A stretch of DNA of 42,385 nt, from assembly GCA_016936155.1 (NCBI GenBank), contig JAFGPO010000037.1, positions 1-42,385 on the forward strand, in the 5' to 3' direction. The position numbers were made by a program, and so were the translations under genes. Below are positions 32,731 through 41,955 of the stretch, in pieces; the first letter of the stretch is position 1, and every line of letters begins with the position of its first letter. The notes under the pieces are model-generated. The model saw only the letters and a list, made by a program, of their open reading frames with translations, did not search any database and had not been told where the DNA came from. Source of the stretch: Caldifarciminota bacterium. Lineage in GTDB: Bacteria; Hydrothermota; Tepidihabitantia; SM23-42.

Positions 32731-33933
32731 TCAGCGTCTAGCGTCCTTCAATACCTTTGCTATACGCGGCAATGCCCACTGCAATTCTTTTTTAGTAATG
32801 ACCAGCGGAGGTGCAAAACGCACGACCATCTCATGGGTTTCCTTTGCTAAAATACCCTTCTTCATAAGCTGCTCGCAATAGGGTCGCGCCTTTTTCTTGA
32901 GCACGACACCGATGAGTAGTCCCCGGCCGCGCACTTCTTTAATGATCGGGCTCTTGATCTTCTTCAATTCTTCCATGAACCATGTTCCAAGCCGCAAGGC
33001 GCGCTGCGGAAGTTTCTCCCTTTTTATCACCTCGAGCGCGGCGGCTCCAATTACTGAAGCGAGCGGATTTCCGCCGAACGTCGATCCATGGTCGCCCGGG
33101 TGCAGGATATCCATGATCCGGTTATCACACAGGATCGCCGACACCGGATAAAAGCCGCCGCTCAATGCCTTGCCAACAATAACAATATCCGGTCTGATCT
33201 TCTCGTACTGGCAGGCAAAAAGCTTGCCGGTACGGCCCAATCCGGTCTGTATCTCATCATCGATCATGAGCACGTTCTTGCGCTTGCAGATCTTAGCGCA
33301 TGCGCTCAAATACCCATTGTCAGGGACCACGACCCCGCCCTCGCCCTGGATCGGTTCAAAGAGAAAGCCCACCGTGTTCTTGGTGATCGCCCGTTCCAGC
33401 GCCTGTATACTATTGTATGGAATGATCGTGAATCCCGGGGTAAAACTGCCGAATCCCTCACGGTACTGCGCTTCTGAGGAAAATCCAACGATCGTTGTTG
33501 TCCGGCCGTGAAAATTATTCTTACAGACGATTATCTCTGCCCTGTTCCGGGCGATTTTTTTCTTCAAATATCCCCATTTCCGGGCAACCTTGATCGCGGT
33601 TTCAACCGCCTCTGCACCTGAATTCATGGGCAGCGCCTTTGTATAACCGGTCATCGTGCACAATTTCTGAAGGAATAAACCCATTTGATCATTGTGAAAC
33701 GCCCGTGACGTCAGGGTCAGGCGCTTTGCCTGCTTGATCGCGGCTTTGGCGATGTACGGATGGCAATGCCCTTGATTCAGGGCAGAATAGGCGCTCAGCA
33801 TGTCAAGGTATTTACGCCCCTCAACATCCCAGACCCACACGCCTTTTCCACGTACCAGCACAACCGGTAAAGGATGGTAGTTCCGCGCACTGTACTTTTC
33901 AGTCATTGCGATGTATGCCTTGTTCGTTTTCAT
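32731..33933 (-). CDS. rocD: Ornithine aminotransferase (class III PLP aminotransferase)
   Basis: About 400 residues with the class III plan. The segment YSALNQGHCHP (about 49-59) is the ornithine aminotransferase variant, followed by NSGAEAVETAIKVARKWGY, IDDEIQTGLGRTGKLFA, and VGKALSGGFYPVSA, whose lysine (about 255) forms the Schiff base with PLP. It interconverts ornithine plus 2-oxoglutarate and glutamate semialdehyde plus glutamate. There are two adjacent ATGs (33936 and 33933); GGAGGT is better spaced for the second. It has its own promoter within the end of the upstream gene. Acetylornithine aminotransferase is the main alternative. Confidence 0.87.
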   Translation of the reverse strand: MKTNKAYIAMTEKYSARNYHPLPVVLVRGKGVWVWDVEGRKYLDMLSAYSALNQGHCHPYIAKAAIKQAKRLTLTSRAFHNDQMGLFLQKLCTMTGYTKALPMNSGAEAVETAIKVARKWGYLKKKIARNRAEIIVCKNNFHGRTTTIVGFSSEAQYREGFGSFTPGFTIIPYNSIQALERAITKNTVGFLFEPIQGEGGVVVPDNGYLSACAKICKRKNVLMIDDEIQTGLGRTGKLFACQYEKIRPDIVIVGKALSGGFYPVSAILCDNRIMDILHPGDHGSTFGGNPLASVIGAAALEVIKREKLPQRALRLGTWFMEELKKIKSPIIKEVRGRGLLIGVVLKKKARPYCEQLMKKGILAKETHEMVVRFAPPLVITKKELQWALPRIAKVLKDARR

Positions 33934-33970
33934 CATACCTCCATAGGCTTTTTAATAATTATTCAATAAT

Positions 33971-33998
33971 ATTATATAAATATTCAGTTAGAATGCAA
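33971..33998 (-). promoter_or_regulatory. sigma70-like promoter of the ornithine aminotransferase gene
   Basis: Minus strand TTGCAT (33998-33993), 16-bp spacer, TATAAT (33976-33971); the upper half lies in the last codons of the upstream membrane protein. Confidence 0.65.
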
Positions 33999-36530
33999 GG
34001 GTTTTCTTGTACGAACGACCAGGACGGCGCACAGGGCTATTGTCAAACATAACACAATGATCGTTATGATCTTACCGAGATCGAACGCCTTTGAACGATA
34101 CATGAATGTGATATTATGCTCTCCCCGGGTTATTGCGACCCCGCGGAAAATGTAGTTTGCCTGAAGGCATTCACGCTCTTCCCCGTCGACAAACACCTTC
34201 CAGTCCGGATGCCAATTATCAACAAGCACTACAATACCATCGTAAGGAGCGTCGACCATACACGCGACTTGATTGGCTTTATACTTCGTGATCTCGGCGT
34301 TGATCAAAGGCGGTGGTTCTGCCGGATGCGCAAATCCAGGATCTTTTTCCAGGATCACCCTGCGCCGTGGATCGAAACCGGGTGCACGAATATATTCGAG
34401 TATTTTGGATCCCTCCATCACCGTGTAGTCACCAACCAGGTAAGCGCGGGGCAGTGCGTGTTCGTTGAGAAAGAGCGAATTCTGTTGACCTTTTAGAACA
34501 GTAATAAAACGTGCAAAGTAGTTCATAAGATTTTGCACGAGCGCGTGATATTGGGGAGGAACCCGGGTTAAGTCCTCAGGAAGGGTTGGCCCGATAATGT
34601 ATTTGCAATTGAGCATGTCCACGTGTTTGTAGTACGCATCAAATGAGTTAACCGGCTCACCACTCATGGGGACGAGGTTGAAGGGACGGTACATCACGGT
34701 GTTCTCGGCGCCGATAAATTCCTGGTAGCGCCGCAATGGATTGGGAATATACCCACCCGTGCTCTGGATATCATGATAGAGCAGGTAACAATCCTGCGCG
34801 TGCCCGTACAGCGGTGTCGGGAATACCCGGTACCCTGTTTTATCCTTATGCAACACATTCACGATATCATCTGCACGATAGTATTCACCCGGACCCGATG
34901 TCCCGGGCAGGAATTTTGCCATGAGCGGCACCTGGTCGACCATGACTCCGATGATCATGATGCTTGCCAGGATCCAGGCGGCAAAACGCCGGTTGAGCGC
35001 CAGGAACAGAACAATGAGAACTCCCAGTACGAATACGATACTTCGCCATATCCCGCTTACGAAGGAGGAAAAATTCGCCTCGAGCGCCTTCATTTTGGCA
35101 TCGACGACCTGCGGGCCCCACTCGGCCAGCAGTTTCGGGCGCAACGACGTTTGCATGGCGCGCATTATAGAATCCTGACCCAGGGTGCAGATACATCCTA
35201 TGATCACCAGAAGCGCACACATGACACCGACGATCATAATAACCCGCCGCCTGGCTCGTGGATCAGGTGAAGATAGTTGTTCTGTGAGCGGACCAACGAA
35301 AAGGTGGTCAATGCTTTTTGCCGCGAGGACAATGAATGAAAAACTAAAAAGGAAAAAAATAAGGTTCGGCGCGCGCATGAACTTGAAACCGGGTATGATC
35401 GTGTATACGATCCTGAAGAAAAAGGTCGCTTTGCCGATCGCGATGAGGAATACCACGATGCCGGCGATCGTGAAGAATTTGACATACCGTTGTTTCCACA
35501 GAAGAATGATCGCGAGCAGTCCGAACACGACCGCAATAATGCCGAAGTATTCCATGTGCAATTTAAAACTGCTGAATCCCCAGTACTTATCGAGAATACC
35601 TGAATAGGTCGGGATCACAAGATCGATGATCTCCTGCGGCGGCATTGCCCACGATGCAGCCACCTCGAAACCCCGCTCTACGCCCCGCGCTCCAGTAGAC
35701 AATCCGGAAAGCACAGGCAGCCACACCGCAGCCATGAGCAGGCAGATGCACGCGACTGCACCAAGACCATATCCTACAATTTTGAAATAATCCCGCTTGA
35801 CCAGGTCTTTCCGGTGAGTGATAACGTGATAGATCACATACGCGAGAATAAAAAGCAGACTGTAGTAGGTGATCTGAAAATGACCGTCATAGAATGTAAA
35901 AACAGTGGCGAGCGCAAGGAGGAGAAAATACAGCGGCTTACGGGTTTCCAAACTGCGGTGTACGAAGTACATCATGAAGGGCAGCATGCCGATCGATAGG
36001 GCACGCCCGGCGTGTCCGGCATACGGTGTGGTCGCCAGGTTGCCGATGAATTGGAACATGACCGCGCCGATCGCGGCCGTGAACCTCGATACGCCAAGCG
36101 CCTTCAAATATAGGCACATGCCCAATCCAGCGAGAAAGAACACCAGGACGAACGTCAGCACAAGCACGATATGGGGCGGCATGATCTCTTTGAGCTGTGC
36201 CAGGGGCGCGAGCGGACCACCCTGGGGCGACCCGAGCACGGGAATTCCGCCGAATATGTGCGGATACCAGAGCGGCATCGCGTCCTGTTCGGCGATCCAT
36301 TTCTCGAACGGCAGGCCGCCGAGCAGGTAGTCGGAACCGGCGATCATCGTGTTCTGATTGAGGAACCCGGCGAAATATACGAGCGGAATGACCAGCAGCA
36401 GAATGATGATGATCTTGTCCCAGTGCGCGTCGATGAATCTCGGTGTGGCAAGCCGTGCTTCTGATATGGAAGATGCTTTCTTTTCTTTCTGCGGTTGCTT
36501 TTGCTTATGCTTTTTCTTCTTACTACCCAT
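33984..36530 (-). CDS. YfhO-family large membrane protein
   Basis: An 848-residue polytopic protein. A lysine-rich cytoplasmic start (GSKKKKHKQKQPQKEKK) precedes a first helix (IIIILLLVIPLVYFAGFL), about a dozen helices, and a C-terminal extracytoplasmic domain (after about 555) closed by a last helix (IITIIVLCLTIALCAVLVV). YfhO features are GSDYLLGGLPFEKWIAEQDA, PLWYPHIFGGIPVLGSP near the N-terminus and DNWHPDWKVFVDGEERE near the C-terminus. YfhO proteins are GT-C-like and have been linked to glycosylating envelope polymers in Gram-positives; the acceptor here is unknown. It lies 29 bp after the flippase-like gene and is likely co-transcribed with it. Confidence 0.83.
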   Translation of the reverse strand: MGSKKKKHKQKQPQKEKKASSISEARLATPRFIDAHWDKIIIILLLVIPLVYFAGFLNQNTMIAGSDYLLGGLPFEKWIAEQDAMPLWYPHIFGGIPVLGSPQGGPLAPLAQLKEIMPPHIVLVLTFVLVFFLAGLGMCLYLKALGVSRFTAAIGAVMFQFIGNLATTPYAGHAGRALSIGMLPFMMYFVHRSLETRKPLYFLLLALATVFTFYDGHFQITYYSLLFILAYVIYHVITHRKDLVKRDYFKIVGYGLGAVACICLLMAAVWLPVLSGLSTGARGVERGFEVAASWAMPPQEIIDLVIPTYSGILDKYWGFSSFKLHMEYFGIIAVVFGLLAIILLWKQRYVKFFTIAGIVVFLIAIGKATFFFRIVYTIIPGFKFMRAPNLIFFLFSFSFIVLAAKSIDHLFVGPLTEQLSSPDPRARRRVIMIVGVMCALLVIIGCICTLGQDSIMRAMQTSLRPKLLAEWGPQVVDAKMKALEANFSSFVSGIWRSIVFVLGVLIVLFLALNRRFAAWILASIMIIGVMVDQVPLMAKFLPGTSGPGEYYRADDIVNVLHKDKTGYRVFPTPLYGHAQDCYLLYHDIQSTGGYIPNPLRRYQEFIGAENTVMYRPFNLVPMSGEPVNSFDAYYKHVDMLNCKYIIGPTLPEDLTRVPPQYHALVQNLMNYFARFITVLKGQQNSLFLNEHALPRAYLVGDYTVMEGSKILEYIRAPGFDPRRRVILEKDPGFAHPAEPPPLINAEITKYKANQVACMVDAPYDGIVVLVDNWHPDWKVFVDGEERECLQANYIFRGVAITRGEHNITFMYRSKAFDLGKIITIIVLCLTIALCAVLVVRTRKPLHSN

Positions 36531-36559
36531 GTTTGATCAAGTATAGGGAAATTGCCGGG

Positions 36560-37495
36560 TTAGTCAAGACGATCAGCCGCAGGGAGCTGTGTCGATCTCC
36601 GCCCAGCTCGGCGCACGAGCAGCCCAACAAAGAAAACCACGATCTCGAAGAAAGTGAACCATATTCGACTCAAAAAACTCATTGCGATCGCTAATGGGGT
36701 TGTAAGAATTGAAGATAAAAGCAAGGTCATGACTCCTTCCCGAACACCAAGGCCGCTTGGTGCAAAGAGAACTACGAACCCTGTAATCCACGATAAGGTG
36801 TAAGCCGCCATCAACGTGGGAAGCATAGAGAAATCTGCAGGATATATTGCCAGGATCAGAAAATAAAAGCCAATGATTTGAGCCAACCACAGGCCAAAGA
36901 AAAAAATGGATACCCGCACCATCTGAACGTATGACATCGAAATCGTAACTGGTTTACGATGGAGCAATCGCACGATCAAACTCACCAACCGCGATAATAT
37001 CCGAGGGTGAATAACCGTCGCTGCCACGATAATGAGCAGTATTCCCAGTATTATATACGTTGCCTGAAGCATACCGCTGAAAAGAGTTGCGATCAAAAAA
37101 AGAATCCCGCTGGTGATGATCAACAAACATATCTCAAGGATCATGCTGACAGCAAGCAGGTTGCTGTCGAAATTCTCCTTCTTGCCAATATACACCCTAC
37201 CAATCATATACCAGATCCTTCCTGGAAGGTACTTTGCGATCTGCGTTGTTGCTATGATCCATAGCGACTGAGTGAATTTAATATCATGACCGAGCGCGAT
37301 CATGATCTCCTGCCAGCTCTTACTATAACTGAGAAAATGAAGGACTAACATAAGCAAAGATAGGGCAATATACCAACCATTAAAATGTAATTCATTGAAC
37401 GGGATATTCTCCCAATTGAGAACAAGGGTTCGTATTAAGAAAAAGAAAATAAGGACAATTACGATAAACGATAATATTCTCTTAAGATATTTCAT
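36560..37495 (-). CDS. LPG-synthase-TM / UPF0104-type membrane protein
   Basis: ATG 37495 (MKYLKRILSFIVIVLIFFFL) gives 311 residues, 4 bp after the methyltransferase stop; the upstream frame extension overlaps that gene. It has eight or so helices and the family pattern QIAKYLPGRIWYMIGRVYIG, then FAPSGLGVREGVMTLLL. This is the flippase-like part of lysylphosphatidylglycerol synthase without the transferase domain. Such proteins occur next to glycan and lipid modification genes. A role in moving a lipid-linked intermediate is inferred from the neighbours. Confidence 0.83.
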   Translation of the reverse strand: MKYLKRILSFIVIVLIFFFLIRTLVLNWENIPFNELHFNGWYIALSLLMLVLHFLSYSKSWQEIMIALGHDIKFTQSLWIIATTQIAKYLPGRIWYMIGRVYIGKKENFDSNLLAVSMILEICLLIITSGILFLIATLFSGMLQATYIILGILLIIVAATVIHPRILSRLVSLIVRLLHRKPVTISMSYVQMVRVSIFFFGLWLAQIIGFYFLILAIYPADFSMLPTLMAAYTLSWITGFVVLFAPSGLGVREGVMTLLLSSILTTPLAIAMSFLSRIWFTFFEIVVFFVGLLVRRAGRRSTQLPAADRLD

Positions 37496-37499
37496 CGTA

Positions 37500-38165
37500 T
37501 TATCGTTTTCTGCAAACAAATACGAATTGATAAGCATATTGAGTTGGCAGTAAAAGTGTAAATTTTAGTAGCAAACGCTTCACGATCCCAAGTATTTTCG
37601 TGTTCTTAAATACAGGTGGTCCCAGATCCGACGACACTGTCATTGTCTGCAAACCACATTTATAAAGAAGATGACCCCACTGATAATACGTCGCGAGCAG
37701 TTCCTGTGGTTGTTCTGTACCCGTGTAGATTTTCAATCGATGCAAGATCCCGTAGGAATTGGGCACAACAAGCAGAGCCTGTCCATTCTCTTTCAATACC
37801 CTATGTATCTCACGAGCACCCTGCTCAGGATCACTGAAATGTTCGATAACGCCAAGTGACGAAATGACATCAAAAGATCCATCGCGAAACGGCAGATGCT
37901 CACCATTGGCCACCAGCGTACGAATCGTGGGGGGTAAGATGCTCTGGGACAATCTTATTGCCCGATCGGATATATCAAAGCCAACACACTTCATGCCCAC
38001 TGCATTACAATACGTCAAAGCCCCCCCGACACCTGATCCGATATCAAGATACATTAATTTGGGTTGTAAACGGACTTTTTTGAAAAAATAGTGAATACGC
38101 CGAAAATCCAAGAATTCTATATCTTCATCATAATGATACTCTTTTTCATAGAATTCGCGACTCAT
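37500..38165 (-). CDS. Class I SAM-dependent methyltransferase
   Basis: A 221-residue protein starting MSREFYEKEYHYDEDIEFLD. Motif I is YLDIGSGVGGALTYC, followed by GFDIS, and the post-motif LPFRDGSFDVISSLGVIEHF and REIHRVLKENGQALLVVPN, as in UbiE/MenG-like and glycan-linked methyltransferases. ATG 38165 is chosen because an in-frame ATG at 38195 falls inside the promoter spacer. The leader would be only about three bases. It is first in an operon with the flippase-like and YfhO proteins, so the substrate may be an envelope lipid or sugar. Confidence 0.87.
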   Translation of the reverse strand: MSREFYEKEYHYDEDIEFLDFRRIHYFFKKVRLQPKLMYLDIGSGVGGALTYCNAVGMKCVGFDISDRAIRLSQSILPPTIRTLVANGEHLPFRDGSFDVISSLGVIEHFSDPEQGAREIHRVLKENGQALLVVPNSYGILHRLKIYTGTEQPQELLATYYQWGHLLYKCGLQTMTVSSDLGPPVFKNTKILGIVKRLLLKFTLLLPTQYAYQFVFVCRKR

Positions 38166-38175
38166 AAGTGTATTG

Positions 38176-38203
38176 ATTATAGAAGGAAATACCATAAAGT
38201 CAA
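38176..38203 (-). promoter_or_regulatory. sigma70-like promoter of the methyltransferase operon, near-leaderless
   Basis: Minus strand TTGACT (38203-38198), 16-bp spacer, TATAAT (38181-38176). Ten bases separate the -10 from ATG 38165, and no ribosome site is present. Confidence 0.75.
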
Positions 38204-38238
38204 TATTTTTGCGTATTCGACTGGATTAATATATACCC

Positions 38239-38266
38239 TTGACAGCAAGCCACCAACCATTATAAT
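38239..38266 (+). promoter_or_regulatory. sigma70-like promoter of the FG-GAP array
   Basis: TTGACA (38239-38244), 16-bp spacer, TATAAT (38261-38266), then GAGGAGG and ATG 38302. Divergent from the methyltransferase promoter, 35 bp away. Confidence 0.88.
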
Positions 38267-38301
38267 AAATTAGACTTAAACGTAAAAAAAGAGGAGGAAA
38301 C

Positions 38302-40116
38302 ATGAAGTACAGGATCCTTGTTGGTTTAGCCTGCTCAATAACCATTATATCCGCCATGACTATGTGGACTGAAACAACTCAGCAAGATTTCGCAGATGGT
38401 TTCTTTAACACAAATATTTATGCATCGATGCATAATGGAGGCATGGTTGAATACGCACCGCGTTTTGATATGAATAATGATGGCTACATGGATATAGTCA
38501 CCAATGATATTGGCGGACCATACGTCACATTGTATTGGGGCAGCGTGCAAGGTTTTTCTCCTGATAACTGCCGATGCTTTCCCGCATCTGGCGCAGGAGA
38601 TATTGATTGTGCAGACCTCAATCACGACGGCTATCCAGATTTTCTTGTGAGTCACGGAAACTCAATAAGTCGTCTCGCAATATACTGGGGTACAGACGAT
38701 GGGCCACATCCCGACAATGTGTACTATTTCCCAAATTCCCCCTCTGTACCGAACGAGGTCTGCTATGCTGCGGATCTTAATAAAGATGGATATTTAGATA
38801 TTATCATCGGGGCGTACTATTCTCTCAATGTCGGCGCCATCTTTTGGGGCAGTTCGAACGGGTATTCGCCAACAAACAGGACCGAATTACCGACACTTTT
38901 CGGCGCCCATAATTCAGAAGTGGCTGACTTGAACAATGATAATTGGCTGGACATTATTTTTGTGAACAATGACGCCAGCGTAAACTATATCTATTGGGGT
39001 AGTCCATCCGGTTTTACACCTAACAGTCGCCTGGTTCTCAGTGCACCCGGATCCACACCACATGGGGCCTCGGTAGCGGATCTCAACGATGACACATATC
39101 TTGATCTCGTGTTTACATCGGTGTATGGTTCGGCGAGTTTCATATATTATGGTTCTGCAAACGAATATCAGAATCATCAAACACTCAATTCACTATCCAC
39201 CTATGGAGGATCCGCAGTCATTGATCTCAATTTTGATGGATACCTGGATATTGTCTTTTTCAGAGGCTGGCCAACTGCGTTACGACCAATTGTCTACTAT
39301 GGCTCATCGAGCGGCTATTCAGAGCAAAATAAATGTGAAATAGGGATCCCGATGAACGCAAGTGGTGGGTATGTAGCTGATTTCGATCTCGATGGATATT
39401 ATGATGTTTTCGTTAACAGCAGAAGCGCCAATAGTGCCGTTTTTTATGGACCCGATTACACTACGTATACGCTCTTGCCCGTCAATCGGGATCACCATGG
39501 TTTATTCCGCGAAATCGGCAATGTGTATACCCGTGAATACTATGACGACTATATATCATCGATCCATGATGCCCATAGTGTTGCCGACTGGACAAAGATA
39601 GAGTGGGATGCTGACCAACCACAAGGTTCTGAGATCGTGGTTTGCGTACGCACTGGCAATACACCGTCTCCGGATGCTGGTGAATGGTCAAACTGGACAC
39701 TGGTGTTTAATGGCCAGGACATACCGAATTCTCTGAACGCGCGCTTTATCCAGTACCAGGCGCGCCTGCACTATACGAATCCCTGCTATCTGCCTGCTTT
39801 GCTAGAGATGCGTATCGCGTACAAAGCAAATAATGGTCCATCGCCCCATCCGGGTGCTGTAGCGATACTATGCACGCCCAACCCGATCCGCACCAGTGCT
39901 TTGATCTCACTGGCGCCGGTGATCGATAATCCGGTATCAATAAAGGTGTATAACATCATAGGTGCCTGCGTCCGCGAGTTTACATGCAACGGCACCCAGA
40001 CGATCACCTGGGATTGCCGGGACAATAATGACCACGAGGTTGCTGAGGGTGTATACATCCTTAAGGTAGAACATGATTTGTGTAATACTTCAAAGAAGGT
40101 GCTGTTGGTTCGATAA
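38302..40116 (+). CDS. Secreted FG-GAP/VCBS seven-bladed propeller protein with sorting domain (copy 1)
   Basis: A 604-residue protein: signal peptide (MKYRILVGLACSITIISA), then a conserved ETTQQDFADG segment, then seven repeats with calcium-loop cores such as DLNHDGYPDFLV, DLNKDGYLDIII, DLNNDNWLDIIF and DLNFDGYLDIVF, each with a following YWGSSNGYSP-like strand. This is the integrin-alpha-like seven-bladed plan. A domain with FREIGNVYTREYYDDYISSI and RTGNTPSPD follows, and the end (VYNIIGACVREF, GVYILKVEH, KKVLLVR) is a T9SS-type-A-like sorting domain. Secreted or surface-bound; the ligand is unknown. First of a tandem family. Confidence 0.88.
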   Translation: MKYRILVGLACSITIISAMTMWTETTQQDFADGFFNTNIYASMHNGGMVEYAPRFDMNNDGYMDIVTNDIGGPYVTLYWGSVQGFSPDNCRCFPASGAGDIDCADLNHDGYPDFLVSHGNSISRLAIYWGTDDGPHPDNVYYFPNSPSVPNEVCYAADLNKDGYLDIIIGAYYSLNVGAIFWGSSNGYSPTNRTELPTLFGAHNSEVADLNNDNWLDIIFVNNDASVNYIYWGSPSGFTPNSRLVLSAPGSTPHGASVADLNDDTYLDLVFTSVYGSASFIYYGSANEYQNHQTLNSLSTYGGSAVIDLNFDGYLDIVFFRGWPTALRPIVYYGSSSGYSEQNKCEIGIPMNASGGYVADFDLDGYYDVFVNSRSANSAVFYGPDYTTYTLLPVNRDHHGLFREIGNVYTREYYDDYISSIHDAHSVADWTKIEWDADQPQGSEIVVCVRTGNTPSPDAGEWSNWTLVFNGQDIPNSLNARFIQYQARLHYTNPCYLPALLEMRIAYKANNGPSPHPGAVAILCTPNPIRTSALISLAPVIDNPVSIKVYNIIGACVREFTCNGTQTITWDCRDNNDHEVAEGVYILKVEHDLCNTSKKVLLVR

Positions 40117-40125
40117 AATTTTTTT

Positions 40126-41955
40126 ATGAAGGTAATCGTTGCATTCCTTGTAGCATTGACATGTTCGTTAAGTTTTGCCCAGTCCTCCTGGATCGAAACG
40201 ACCCAGGAGGACTTTGCGGATGGAATATTCGAACGAAATATTATTGCTTCTCACCAGGGCGGCGGAACCCTAGAATTCATTCCCTCATTTGATTTAAATG
40301 TTGATGGCTATGTCGATTTATGGACTGCGGATGCGGACGGACCATATGTGCGTATATATTGGGGTGATTCTACGGGATACTCACCCAGCAATTTTACTCT
40401 ATTCCCAACGAGCGGTGCTGCGAATTGTGATGCTGCAGATCTAAATGGTGATGGTTATCCGGATTTTATCGTTGCCCATCGAAATGTCCCCAAAGTGACT
40501 GTTTATTGGGGAACCCCTGCCGGTCCTCAACCCGGCTTCTATTTCGACATTCCAACTGTTCACCAGGAATCCCAGGCGGTTTTTGCCGCAGATCTTAACA
40601 AAGATGGATATACGGATATAATCACATCCCTTGAAATTTATTCAGGTCATTCAGCGATACTATGGGGCTCAATTCTCGGTTACAACATCAATAATCGAAC
40701 CGATCTGCCTATTACCTTCGGGATCCATAACATAGAAATTGCCGATTTCAATAAAGACACGTGGCTGGATATCCTATTTGTTCAATACATCCAACCATAC
40801 AATGTTATTTACTGGGGGAGTGATTCTGGTTTCTATCCAGCAAATAATACTCTCTTGCCCGGCCCAGACACCCATGGGGCTTCAATCGCCGATCTAAATA
40901 AGGACACTTACATTGATATTGTATTCAATGCATGGAACGGAAATGATTCCTATATATACTGGGGTGATTCCACCGGTTTCCAACCAACCAATATGCAGGT
41001 CCTCTACCCAGGTAGCTGTTATGGAGGCAGTATGATTCAGGATATTGACAACGATGCTTATCTCGATATTGTATTTCACCGTTCCAATGGTCCACAACTC
41101 ATTTACTGGGGAAGCCCTGTGGGGTATTCAGATGACAGCACTTCGACAATAAACTACACGGGTCGCACATCAGGGGGCATTATTGCCGATCTTAATAACG
41201 ATAACTTTTTGGATATTTTCTTCAACAGGATGAGTTCAGCAAGCCATATTTTATGGGGTCCTGATTTTACTTCATCGCTTTCCTTCCCGGTTAACAATGA
41301 TCATCATGCTATGTTTCGAGAAATTGGTAATGTTTATGATCGTAAGTACTATGATAGTTACATATCTTCTATATATAATGCAGATGACACTGTTTTTTGG
41401 TGGCGGATTTCCTGGACTGGAAATTGTCCGGCTGGGTGTGACATGGTGTTCTCCATTCGTACAGGAAATACATCAATACCTGATACCACATGGAGTAATT
41501 GGATTGAAGTAGACAGCAGCTCCCTATTCCCTGATAGCCTAAGATCCCAGTATATTCAATACAAAACACAATTTTTCTATACGACAATTGCTTTTTTCCC
41601 CAGTTTGTTTGATGTGTGTATTTCCTACGATTCCGTCTCCGGTATTAGTACTTATCGAAACAGAACCTCCAATCCTCTTCTCGCGATATATCCCAATCCA
41701 TTTAAAACAAAAATAGCAATAGATTATATCGTGGAACGATCGGACGGTATAGTCGTGATCGAGGTATACGATATACAAGGGAGGTCTGTACGAACTCTTG
41801 TGAACGAACACAGGATAAAAGGAACCTATTCAATTACCTGGGACGGACGAAACACAGAGGGTAACATTCTGCCCTGTGGGGTATACTATATCAAATATCA
41901 AGTCAATCGTACTTCCTTTGCTACAAAGATTATTTATCTCTCTGACGATGAATAA
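40126..41955 (+). CDS. Secreted FG-GAP/VCBS seven-bladed propeller protein with sorting domain (copy 2)
   Basis: A paralogue of copy 1 with the same plan, 609 residues: signal peptide (MKVIVAFLVALTCSLSFAQ), SSWIETTQEDFADG, seven calcium-loop repeats (DLNGDGYPDFIV, DLNKDGYTDIIT, DFNKDTWLDILF, DLNKDTYIDIVF, DIDNDAYLDIVF and others), FREIGNVYDRKYYDSYISSI, and the C-terminal domain (EVYDIQGRSVRTLVNEH, GVYYIKYQVN, TKIIYLS). It begins 9 bp after copy 1 with no ribosome site (ATTTTTTT before the ATG), so it probably depends on coupling. Its base composition is clearly AT-richer than the rest of the window. Confidence 0.87.
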   Translation: MKVIVAFLVALTCSLSFAQSSWIETTQEDFADGIFERNIIASHQGGGTLEFIPSFDLNVDGYVDLWTADADGPYVRIYWGDSTGYSPSNFTLFPTSGAANCDAADLNGDGYPDFIVAHRNVPKVTVYWGTPAGPQPGFYFDIPTVHQESQAVFAADLNKDGYTDIITSLEIYSGHSAILWGSILGYNINNRTDLPITFGIHNIEIADFNKDTWLDILFVQYIQPYNVIYWGSDSGFYPANNTLLPGPDTHGASIADLNKDTYIDIVFNAWNGNDSYIYWGDSTGFQPTNMQVLYPGSCYGGSMIQDIDNDAYLDIVFHRSNGPQLIYWGSPVGYSDDSTSTINYTGRTSGGIIADLNNDNFLDIFFNRMSSASHILWGPDFTSSLSFPVNNDHHAMFREIGNVYDRKYYDSYISSIYNADDTVFWWRISWTGNCPAGCDMVFSIRTGNTSIPDTTWSNWIEVDSSSLFPDSLRSQYIQYKTQFFYTTIAFFPSLFDVCISYDSVSGISTYRNRTSNPLLAIYPNPFKTKIAIDYIVERSDGIVVIEVYDIQGRSVRTLVNEHRIKGTYSITWDGRNTEGNILPCGVYYIKYQVNRTSFATKIIYLSDDE

